From Candidatus Heimdallarchaeota archaeon (GTDB lineage Archaea; Asgardarchaeota; Heimdallarchaeia; Heimdallarchaeales; Kariarchaeaceae), in the NCBI GenBank assembly GCA_021399405.1, contig JAAFKL010000236.1, positions 1 through 5,360 on the forward strand: a stretch of 5,360 bases of DNA, given 5' to 3'. The position numbers and the translations under genes are program-made. The notes beneath the pieces are model-generated. The model was given only the letters and a program-made list of their open reading frames with translations. It was not told where the DNA came from and searched no databases. Positions 1-5,360 of this stretch are shown one piece after another; the first letter of the stretch is position 1, and each line of letters begins with the position of its first letter.

Positions 1-228
1 GCTGCCAAGGCATTTGAGCAGGATATCCCACTATACATGAGTGTGCAGCAGGCATTCGGGAGAACTACCCGTGCCAGTCATGATCGGGGGGTCATGGTCA
101 TATTGGATTTCAGGGCACAGAATTATTTGCACAGGGCACTCAATCTGGTGAGATATACCACCAAACGGTATCTGTATGAGAAAATCAATAATTTCTTCGA
201 TGGTTATCCCAAACTAGCAGAGGTTTAG
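1..228 (+). CDS. Rad3/XPD-type (DinG-like) superfamily 2 DNA helicase, C-terminal fragment
   Basis: The first base of the window is already in frame, so this is the 3' end of a longer gene and its true start lies outside. The 75 visible residues include a helicase motif VI of the Rad3/XPD type: QAFGRTTR at fragment residues 17-24, with glycine and two arginines at the usual places. A short hydrophobic strand and LDFR (D-x-R) follow, as in XPD and DinG C-terminal helicase domains. In this family the motif VI arginines contact ATP at the interface of the two motor domains, and the proteins unwind DNA 5' to 3' in repair or replication. The Walker A, DEAH and iron-sulfur parts would lie upstream and cannot be seen. 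The tail after motif VI is about 50 residues and looks like a natural end. A T-rich tract follows the stop. Family assignment is fairly sure; the subfamily (XPD orthologue or DinG-like paralogue) is not. Confidence 0.8.
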   Translation, partial: AAKAFEQDIPLYMSVQQAFGRTTRASHDRGVMVILDFRAQNYLHRALNLVRYTTKRYLYEKINNFFDGYPKLAEV

Positions 229-243
229 GAAATCAAAAGTGAA

Positions 244-262
244 TTTCATTTTTTATTCATTT
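244..262 (+). terminator. T-rich tract, probable archaeal terminator of the helicase gene
   Basis: Sixteen bases after the helicase stop lies a pyrimidine-rich stretch with a run of six T (249-254) and further T clusters. There is no strong hairpin. Archaeal RNA polymerase commonly terminates at such T-rich tracts without a stem. The tract sits between the helicase stop and the polB promoter, which suggests separate transcription units. This rests on position and composition only. Confidence 0.35.
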
Positions 263-322
263 CCCCATTCAACTATTGAATGCATTGTTTTCGAGGTTTG
301 AGGAAAATGATAGTAGTTTTTC

Positions 323-330
323 TATAAATA
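323..330 (+). promoter_or_regulatory. TATA box of polB, leaderless promoter
   Basis: TATAAATA is centred about 26 bases before the A of the polB ATG. Archaeal transcription usually starts about 25 bases downstream of the TATA centre, so the predicted start is at or within a base or two of the ATG. No Shine-Dalgarno-like sequence lies between the box and the ATG, which fits a leaderless mRNA. No clear purine-rich BRE is seen upstream. Confidence 0.55.
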
Positions 331-351
331 TCAATTAATTCACAGTATATT

Positions 352-2901
352 ATGAATGAATCCAGTATATGCTGGGATAATATTCCCATAATAAGAAAGA
401 CCGAGGGGATTATCATAGATGGCTACTGGTCAGATGGGTTCAATATTATAATCTATGACAAGACTTCCAATAGACTGGTGAGATGGAAAGACAGCACTGT
501 AAGACCCACCAAGAGATACAAGGGGGTCAAGGATGGTGGAACAGTTATCAGCCTAAGAGATCTTATGAATGAGAAGAATGTAGATGTCACAGAATTCCCA
601 GCTTATGATAAGATCAAGGGAAAGATGGTGGATTACCAGTCTGCCAGAGAATTATCTTATTTCCAAACCAAGGGGATTGTCCCTGGTTTATGGTATGAGT
701 TTGACAATTTCAAGATAACACCAATAATAGAAAAAAATAATGAGATACGAAAAAAGATGATGGGAGAACCCGAACCCATTGTGGATCTATGTGTGGAGAA
801 TTTACCAATACTACAATCACCACCACCAGAGATACCAAGAGCAGCATTCGATATAGAGGTGAAATCACCAAGAGATATTTTTCCTCAACCCGATGAGGCA
901 AACTATGGCATCCATGCCATCGCCATCTATGATAGTTATGGAAAATCATTCATATATTATGTTGGTTTTCCACCCTCAAAGGATCAGAAAGATAAAGTGG
1001 AAAATAACCTGGGTTATTTACCTGAAATTTATTATTTCAATGATGAACGTAAGATGCTGGAGGCATTTTATAGCAAAATTGTTGAGTATCCACTTGTGCT
1101 ATCCTACAATGGGGACAATTTCGATCTCCCCTATCTTTACAATAGATCACAGCAATTGAATACCAAATTACTGATGAAATACGGTAAGAAGAAATCAGAG
1201 AAATTTAGATTAAATATCCCCATATACCAGGGGCACTTCCGGGGTAAATCTCCTGAGTATCATTTCAGAGGATCCATTCATCTTGATCTCTACCGTTTCT
1301 TCAAGAATAATTCTGTGAGACTCTATGCTTTCAAGGGAAAATACAATAGGTACAGACTGGATGATGTGGCAACTGCATTATTGGGTTCGAAAAAAATGGA
1401 GCATGATCTGTGGTTCGATGAGATGACAAGGGACCAGATGATAGAATACAATGTTCGAGATGTGGAACTCACCTTAAAATTAACAACTTTCTCTGATAAC
1501 CTCACCATTAACCTCATGTTTGTACTGATGAGGGTTGGCAAGTTTACACTAACCTTTGTCAACAGGGAATCAATCTCCAAGTGGATTCTAAACTGGATTG
1601 CATTCGAGCACAAGAGAAATGGGTATATCATGCCAGATAAGAAAACTATCGAGAAATTGAAAGGAGGATTCCTATCAGATAGTGCAGATGATAAACAATA
1701 CAAGGGTGCAATAGTCCTTGATCCAGTTGCTGGTACCTACTGGAATGTTGTGGTTGCAGATTTTGCATCGCTCTACCCCAGTATCATCAAGAAATTCAGA
1801 CTATCCTATGAGACCATGAGGTGTACCCACAAAGAATGCAAACTAAACAGGGTTCCAGGACTAGAGCACTGGGTATGTACCCGAAGACAGGGAATCATGT
1901 CCTCGCTTGTAGGATATGTACGGGATATCAGAGTCAAGTGGTTCAAACCATTATCAAATTCTGATGATGAGAAGATAGCAGAGTTTGCCAATACTATTCA
2001 GCAGGCACTCAAAGTTTTCATCAATGCCTCTTACGGGGTTTTTGGTAACAAGAATTTTGCCTTCTTCTGTCCACCACTGGCAGAATCCACCACTGCCTAT
2101 GCCAGGGATGCCCTCCTTGGTGCGAAACGAGTGGCGGAGGATATGGGTCTTGACGTATTGTATGGAGATACGGATTCCATTTTTATTCACAAACCAACAG
2201 AGGACCAGTTTGAGAACTTGAAAATCTGGTCGGTGGTAACACTGGGGATAGAACTGGGGATTGATTACAGATTCCGTTTCCTGGTATTATCCAGCAGAAA
2301 GAAGAATTATTTCGGGGTGACTACAAAATCCAAGATGATTGTGAAGGGATTGCAGGTGAAAAAATCTAACACTGCTATATTCATCAAGAATACCTTCAAG
2401 GAGGTAACTGAGATTCTTGTGGAGGTTACTAACGAGGAGGAATTGGAATTGGCCAAGAGGGAAATGTTATCCATCCTTCACCGTAACATTATCAGGTTAA
2501 GAGAGGGAAAGATCCCTGCAGAAGAACTGGCCAAGATGGTGAGTTTGAGGAACGATTTTGATGAATATGAGACTGTCACACCAGCAGTGCAGATAACCAT
2601 TCAGAAGATAAAAGGAAAAAACTTGGCTGACATAGAGAAGGGTAGTCAATTCATGGTTGTCAGTGTGAGGCCATTTGAGGTGATGGTACAGACTAACAAA
2701 TTTAAAATTCTACAAATGGGTAAGAGAAGGGAGTGCAATGTCAAGCTGGTGGAGGAGGTGAGAATATCAGAGGTGGATGTTGCCAAATACCTCTTTGCCC
2801 TGGAGAAATCATTTCTACCCATTTTCGAGGCCTTCGATATGGAGTGGAGTGATGTGGAGAGACCCACATTACAACTCGCTGAGTATTTTCCGGAGATCTG
2901 A
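352..2901 (+). CDS. polB: Family B DNA polymerase with 3'-5' proofreading exonuclease
   Basis: Replicative-type DNA polymerase of 849 residues, near the usual length of archaeal PolB. The N-terminal domain leads into the exonuclease: Exo I D167-I-E169, Exo II N253 to D258 (NGDNFD), Exo III Y366-x3-D370. The Y-x-G-A linker motif is at 450-453. The polymerase has motif A DFASLYPSII (D470, steric-gate Y475), motif B with K554, N558, Y561 and G562, and motif C YGDTDS (D606, D608). The KKNY element (650-653) and VKGLQVKKSN (664-673) open the thumb. All catalytic acids are present, so both activities are expected. C496 and C509 fall where a disulfide pair occurs in hyperthermophile PolB; C491 and H493 lie beside them. 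The last residues, TLQLAEYF (839-846), resemble a PCNA-binding box with T in place of the first Q. No intein interrupts motifs A, B or C. ATG 352 is the first ATG after an in-frame stop at 325-327, and a TATA box fits a leaderless start there. The gene stands alone on its own promoter. Confidence 0.97.
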   Translation: MNESSICWDNIPIIRKTEGIIIDGYWSDGFNIIIYDKTSNRLVRWKDSTVRPTKRYKGVKDGGTVISLRDLMNEKNVDVTEFPAYDKIKGKMVDYQSARELSYFQTKGIVPGLWYEFDNFKITPIIEKNNEIRKKMMGEPEPIVDLCVENLPILQSPPPEIPRAAFDIEVKSPRDIFPQPDEANYGIHAIAIYDSYGKSFIYYVGFPPSKDQKDKVENNLGYLPEIYYFNDERKMLEAFYSKIVEYPLVLSYNGDNFDLPYLYNRSQQLNTKLLMKYGKKKSEKFRLNIPIYQGHFRGKSPEYHFRGSIHLDLYRFFKNNSVRLYAFKGKYNRYRLDDVATALLGSKKMEHDLWFDEMTRDQMIEYNVRDVELTLKLTTFSDNLTINLMFVLMRVGKFTLTFVNRESISKWILNWIAFEHKRNGYIMPDKKTIEKLKGGFLSDSADDKQYKGAIVLDPVAGTYWNVVVADFASLYPSIIKKFRLSYETMRCTHKECKLNRVPGLEHWVCTRRQGIMSSLVGYVRDIRVKWFKPLSNSDDEKIAEFANTIQQALKVFINASYGVFGNKNFAFFCPPLAESTTAYARDALLGAKRVAEDMGLDVLYGDTDSIFIHKPTEDQFENLKIWSVVTLGIELGIDYRFRFLVLSSRKKNYFGVTTKSKMIVKGLQVKKSNTAIFIKNTFKEVTEILVEVTNEEELELAKREMLSILHRNIIRLREGKIPAEELAKMVSLRNDFDEYETVTPAVQITIQKIKGKNLADIEKGSQFMVVSVRPFEVMVQTNKFKILQMGKRRECNVKLVEEVRISEVDVAKYLFALEKSFLPIFEAFDMEWSDVERPTLQLAEYFPEI

Positions 2902-2921
2902 TTTGCGGATTATATTCATGA

Positions 2922-3122
2922 TACGTATTTGAATTGAATCGATCAATCCCGTTTATGCAGTTTTATCTTCGGTTGGTCAACAGGGGTCCATCTCCACTCA
3001 AAGCTTTAGTGGCTGTAACAGCTAAAATATTACGGGCTACTTATTGTACACTGTGAGACAAAACCGAATTCAATCCTCCGATGGTTTACCCTCAAAATAG
3101 TGGTGAGAGAAATCCAGAATAG
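2922..3122 (+). pseudogene. Decayed C-terminal end of an IS110/IS1111-family transposase
   Basis: Read in the frame that begins at 2922, just after a TGA at 2919-2921, this stretch gives FYLRLVNRG, then PLKALVAVTAKILRATY, then an in-frame TGA (3054-3056), then DKTEFNPP and a final TAG (3120-3122). This resembles the C-terminus of IS110-type transposases, where a helix with an xFYxRLxxRG pattern is followed by a K-x-ALVAV-x-x-KLL helix and a short polar tail. The catalytic DEDD domain and the N-terminal three quarters are absent, no start codon fits, and a stop splits the remnant, so it cannot make a transposase. It begins about 20 bases after the polB stop, so one deletion edge lies near 2902-2922. 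IS110 proteins act with an element-encoded guide RNA. Assignment is from memory of the family pattern; a protein search would settle it. Confidence 0.7.
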
Positions 3123-3150
3123 ATGATGATCAAAATTGCATAAACACTAA

Positions 3151-3171
3151 ACTAGGGGACTGATAGCTAGT
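3151..3171. repeat. Inverted repeat with ACTAG/CTAGT arms
   Basis: ACTAG at 3151-3155 and CTAGT at 3167-3171 are exact reverse complements around an 11-base loop. The five-base stem is short and could be chance. It is noted because the same CTAG core recurs in a longer inverted repeat about 30 bases downstream. Confidence 0.35.
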
Positions 3172-3201
3172 CGTAAGAGGTGAGATTTCATTAAGAAGTA
3201 A

Positions 3202-3233
3202 TTTAACTAGCAAGCAACATAATTCTAGTTGAA
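3202..3233. repeat. Inverted repeat with nine-base arms, one G-T pair
   Basis: TTTAACTAG (3202-3210) pairs with CTAGTTGAA (3225-3233) around a 14-base loop. Eight positions are Watson-Crick and one is a G-T wobble on the + strand RNA. It could fold as a stem in a transcript or be a protein-binding palindrome. No T-run follows, so it is unlikely to be an intrinsic terminator. Confidence 0.45.
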
Positions 3234-3311
3234 ATACGAAATCTAACGTGTCTCAAATTTAGATAGATAATCTGTGATTAAAAACAAATCATCACTTGAT
3301 TTGACTGTATC

Positions 3312-3321
3312 TTTAAATATA
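3312..3321 (+). promoter_or_regulatory. TATA box of the exported-protein gene, leaderless promoter
   Basis: TTTAAATATA lies about 26 bases before ATG 3343, the same spacing as at polB. The predicted transcription start therefore falls at the start codon. The bases between box and ATG show no Shine-Dalgarno sequence. An independent promoter supports the view that this gene is still expressed although relics of mobile elements lie on both sides. Confidence 0.5.
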
Positions 3322-3342
3322 AATCACCATCCAAAATAGACA

Positions 3343-3975
3343 ATGAGGAATAGGCTTCTTAATTTACTGATAATCATTTCTATGATTACTTTAATTGGTA
3401 CCCCAGGAATTACTGATGAAGCAAGCATTGTCTGGTACACCTTAGGTGAGTATAATGAGAGTATCTACAACAAAGAAGGAGAAACTCATTCAACGCCTTT
3501 TTATTTAGCGGATGATATTACTTTTCCTTCATCTATTGGCTCGGATGGGATCTATCAATTAATATTTCACAATTCTGAGGAATCGCTTTCTTTCATATCA
3601 GTGTGGTACGGTGGAGCGGATTGGGATAATTTTTTGGAATCGAATAAGGATCTCGGGAAACACATTTACGATGGTGATTGGGATCCATACGCTCTTGCTC
3701 CTGGAGAGAACCTTACAGCCACATTTCAAATACCTGACTGCGATATGTTAAATTTAAAAGGCGCTCGATATGTTGATTTTTTAGCAGTCAATGAAACATC
3801 AGGATCCTTATCTTTAGAAACAAGAATAATTGAAGCTGGAAATTCATGTGATGATAACTCGAATTCATTTGACTGGAATTTGGAATTATCCTCTGTGGTA
3901 TTAATCATAATATTGATGATACCTATATTTATATTACTCAAATGGGCAATCAATTCCAAGAGATCTCTGAAGTAG
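3343..3975 (+). CDS. Exported protein with C-terminal membrane anchor, unknown function
   Basis: I do not recognise the family. The 210 residues start with two arginines and a hydrophobic stretch (about 5-18), a Sec-type signal sequence that probably ends near residues 19-24. The outer part (about 25-180) is acidic and rich in W, Y, G and D. Near 117-131 it has a proline-glycine turn followed by alternating hydrophobic residues (APGENLTATFQIP), like an edge strand of an immunoglobulin-like beta sandwich; that fold is inference. N-x-S/T sites occur at N38, N123 and N150, and the two cysteines of the outer part (C133, C169) could pair. A single transmembrane segment (about 183-199) is followed by K200, K206, R207 and K210, so the tail is predicted inside and the body outside the cell. 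The start is well fixed: an in-frame TAG lies at 3337-3339 and a TATA box lies 26 bases before the ATG. The gene stands alone and is more AT-rich than polB. A surface receptor, adhesin or cell-envelope protein are all possible. Confidence 0.8.
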   Translation: MRNRLLNLLIIISMITLIGTPGITDEASIVWYTLGEYNESIYNKEGETHSTPFYLADDITFPSSIGSDGIYQLIFHNSEESLSFISVWYGGADWDNFLESNKDLGKHIYDGDWDPYALAPGENLTATFQIPDCDMLNLKGARYVDFLAVNETSGSLSLETRIIEAGNSCDDNSNSFDWNLELSSVVLIIILMIPIFILLKWAINSKRSLK

Positions 3976-4153
3976 ATTAATTAAATCAAATTTTCTCTTC
4001 AGATAATCCATAGTTATCAATCTCAACCCATTCTCCTCGCAAGCTTCAACCTTAGGTCAAATCAATCAGAGCTTTTATGTTTTGAATAAAACCATAAATC
4101 GATGGATTAACACCTGATAAATAATCGGATTTTTCCAAGTGCGTATTATCATC
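3937..4153 (-). pseudogene. Possible decayed coding remnant with a frameshift, unknown family
   Basis: On the - strand two open stretches join almost end to end. Reading from 4153 to 4055 gives 33 codons after a TAG (4154-4156), including SDYLSGVNPSIYGFIQN and IKALIDLT. A one-base shift near 4051-4057 continues as 40 codons with EACEENGLRLITMDYLKRKF and INLLQRSLGI, ending at a TAA at 3934-3936. Each part alone could be chance in AT-rich DNA, but together they read like a natural mixed alpha/beta protein. There is no good start codon. The end overlaps the last codons of the exported-protein gene on the other strand. I do not recognise a family. It could be cargo or a neighbour of the recombinase relic that was lost to decay, or only a fortunate open frame. 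Confidence 0.3.
3991..4000 (+). terminator. Pyrimidine-rich tract after the exported-protein gene
   Basis: A ten-base stretch of T and C (TTTTCTCTTC) begins 15 bases after the stop codon. It fits the position and composition of an archaeal T-rich terminator but is short and has no hairpin. This is a weak call. Confidence 0.25.
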
Positions 4154-4235
4154 CTAAGCTACGAAAATAATAACTAAACAATCATTAAACTATCTCAAGT
4201 ATAATATTTTACATTTTTACAAAATTAATAGATTC

Positions 4236-4263
4236 AAATATCGGGGCACGTGCGCGAAATATC
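4236..4263. repeat. GC-only island between AAATATC direct repeats, possible attachment-site relic
   Basis: AAATATC occurs at 4236-4242 and again at 4257-4263. The 14 bases between them (4243-4256) are GC-rich with only one A and one T, and contain the perfect palindrome GCACGTGC (4246-4253), in the middle of very AT-rich DNA. The site lies 17 bases beyond the stop of the recombinase pseudogene. The bases before the island (GATTCAAATATC, 4231-4242) loosely resemble a tRNA T-loop, and archaeal integrases often use tRNA 3' ends. No tRNA can be folded here. A protein-binding site is an equal alternative. Confidence 0.35.
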
Positions 4264-4279
4264 CCTATTTTATGGGAAA

Positions 4280-4963
4280 TTAAAAATTTATACCATTGAA
4301 TTTTCTCATATGTTCTTGGATATCATCTAAGATGTACTTTCTTGTGGTATTTATTGAAGCGTGTCCTGCTAGTCTCTGACATAACACTAAATCCTTGGTT
4401 TTTCGGTATAACCTTGTCACAAAAGCACGTCTGAAATCGTGACAACTAAAAGAAAAGTCAAGATCTCGCTGTAAATTGGCTATTAAATGAATAATAGTAC
4501 TCTCACTAAAGGAAGTTCCCCTCTTGGTCAAGAAAAGCTCTGTGTGAGGATTTGTAATACCTTTACGCTTATCTAGGTATCTACTCAATAGTTTTTTGAA
4601 GTTAGGATGGATAGGAATTATACGATAGCCAGTCATTGTTTTGGAGTTGGTGATATGAATTTATCCTCTCTCCAAGTCGATATCCTCAATTTTCATACCT
4701 CGTAACTCCTTGGCATGTACACCCGAGTACCAGAACATAGATGTTATTGTCATTTCCCTTAAACCCTCACATTTTGGTAATAGCCCTTTGAACTCACGAA
4801 TTCTCATTAACTTCTGCTTCTTTCTCTTCCCGGATTTGATCACAATTATTTTGGATAATATTAATTATGGCTGTTGTTGATAAAACATTCGAGATTTCCA
4901 CTTGGTATTACGAAAATTGGTTTCAATGGCAACCTAAATATTTTTCTTATATTCCCTAAGTAT
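4280..4963 (-). pseudogene. Tyrosine recombinase (phage-type integrase), inactivated by nonsense codons
   Basis: One - strand frame of 228 codons reads as a tyrosine recombinase but is cut by three stops: TAG 4934-4936, TAA 4865-4867 and TAA 4661-4663. No frameshift is needed to join the parts. The distal piece (4280-4636 from its ATG, 118 residues) has the catalytic domain: SKT lysine region just before that ATG, H-x-x-R in CHDFRRAF (His codon 4439-4441), LAGH, and the nucleophile in TTRKYI (Tyr codon 4334-4336). The middle piece (4664-4843, GTG start possible) has box I, YSGVHAKELRGMKIEDID, but the box I arginine is histidine (codon CAT, 4715-4717). Upstream, 4868-4963 gives LREYKKNI and FRNTKWKSRMFYQQQP, likely the end of the core-binding domain; the N-terminus is lost. 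Such enzymes integrate and excise mobile DNA through a covalent phosphotyrosine. Stops plus loss of the box I arginine make it a dead copy. Upstream extension beyond 4867 is less certain than the rest. Confidence 0.85.
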
Positions 4964-5024
4964 TTAGTTTTAATAATCCCAATGGATTATATACATAATT
5001 GTTATCTTTTGTAATATTTCTTTT

Positions 5025-5360
5025 TTATAATTTGCTTAATAAATTAGTATCATTTTTGAAAAATAAGGTAAGAGATCTGATGAAAGATAATACGAGAATA
5101 GATATTATTAAGTCTCCTGCGGGGTAGAGCAGCTGCCACTGTGCCACATGATTATCGGATAATGAAAAATACATTATTACTGAAATATCAATTAAATAAA
5201 CAAAGAAAATCATTATTTTTGCAGCTTTAAGGTTACCAATTGCAGGAATTACTAATATTATTATTAAAATACCAAATGAAAGGAGTAAAAATAAAACCGT
5301 AACAATGTTTAGATATATTGGGTTTTCAGCAAAATTAAACCAATGAATATATATTTTAGA
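5025..5360 (-). CDS. Multi-pass membrane protein, C-terminal fragment, unknown function
   Basis: The frame is open from the right edge of the window to a TAA at 5025-5027, 111 codons without a stop in AT-rich DNA; the start lies outside. An internal ATG at 5211-5213 is not needed, because the coding signal continues upstream of it. Three hydrophobic segments are visible at fragment residues about 19-41, 47-67 and 82-101. The loop between the first two carries K45 and K48, and the tail after the third has K102 and K110, so by the positive-inside rule both are cytoplasmic. The loop between segments two and three (SDNHVAQWQLLYPAGD) is then outside. A GC-rich patch in this loop looks like a tRNA arm on the + strand but is explained as coding. 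No family is recognised and no partner gene is visible. It reads towards the dead recombinase, with about 60 bases between. Confidence 0.7.
   Translation of the reverse strand, partial: SKIYIHWFNFAENPIYLNIVTVLFLLLSFGILIIILVIPAIGNLKAAKIMIFFVYLIDISVIMYFSLSDNHVAQWQLLYPAGDLIISILVLSFIRSLTLFFKNDTNLLSKL

Larger units (their letters stand above)
3123..3311. other. Intergenic stretch behind the transposase relic, no gene seen
   Basis: This stretch lies between the transposase relic and the promoter of the exported-protein gene. I find no coding frame of note. It holds two inverted repeats with CTAG-containing arms (3151-3171 and 3202-3233), listed separately. It sits where an IS1111-type element would carry its 3' non-coding end, so it may be the worn end of that element. 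That is inference from position only. Confidence 0.4.

Noticed and set aside
710..949. Open frames on the - strand and in other + frames inside polB.
   Set aside because: They overlap conserved polymerase domains and show no recognisable protein pattern; they are shadows of the real gene.
352..2901. Possible intein or exonuclease loss in PolB.
   Set aside because: Motifs A, B and C are uninterrupted and all exonuclease acids are present.
3123..3163. ATGATGA followed 30 bases later by CTGA, like C and D boxes of an archaeal C/D sRNA.
   Set aside because: No D' or C' boxes and no terminal stem; such a pair is expected by chance in a stretch of this size.
3726..3959. Open frame on the - strand inside the exported-protein gene.
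   Set aside because: It mirrors the anchor and outer domain of a gene with a good signal sequence, start and promoter, and has no support of its own.
4262..4277. TCCC/GGGA hairpin just behind the recombinase stop as a terminator.
   Set aside because: Only four base pairs with an eight-base loop and no following T-run on the - strand.
4661..4663. Programmed readthrough or recoding of the stop in the recombinase.
   Set aside because: The codon is TAA, not the TAG used for pyrrolysine, there are two more stops upstream, and the box I arginine is lost, so decay is simpler.
5108..5135. tRNA-like patch on the + strand (GCGGGGTAGAGCAGCTGCC), recalling an initiator tRNA D-arm and a possible att site.
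   Set aside because: No cloverleaf follows, and the patch is explained as codons for WQLLYPAG of the - strand membrane protein.
1..5360. CRISPR array or tandem repeats.
   Set aside because: No repeated unit of 20 or more bases with regular spacing was seen.

Overview
The window looks archaeal. It carries a family B DNA polymerase with complete proofreading and polymerase motifs and the 3' end of a Rad3/XPD-type helicase. Two genes have TATA-like boxes about 26 bases upstream of their start codons and no leader, so their transcripts are probably leaderless. The DNA is AT-rich, more so outside the polymerase gene. The exact lineage cannot be fixed from sequence alone; an uncultured Asgard-like or Thermoplasmata-like archaeon is a guess.

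The left half (1-2901) is conserved replication and repair sequence on the + strand. A helicase C-terminus (1-228) is followed by a T-rich tract, a TATA-like promoter and polB (352-2901). The polymerase is intact and has no intein.

From 2902 to about 4963 the window is a small graveyard of mobile DNA. Directly behind polB lies the decayed C-terminal end of an IS110/IS1111-type transposase (about 2922-3122), then about 190 bases without a gene that hold two CTAG-armed inverted repeats. An apparently intact gene for an exported, membrane-anchored protein (3343-3975) with its own promoter follows. Behind it, on the - strand, are a weakly supported decayed reading frame (3937-4153), a GC-rich island flanked by short direct repeats (4236-4263), and a tyrosine recombinase pseudogene (4280-4963). 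The recombinase frame is interrupted by three in-frame stop codons, and its box I arginine is replaced by histidine. Neither mobile element can be active as written.

The right edge (5025-5360, - strand) is the 3' end of a multi-pass membrane protein gene that runs off the window.

I see no convincing new defence or mobile system. The most informative observations are the two mobile-element relics, which are easily missed because stop codons split or hide them, and the orphan membrane-anchored exported protein lying between them.
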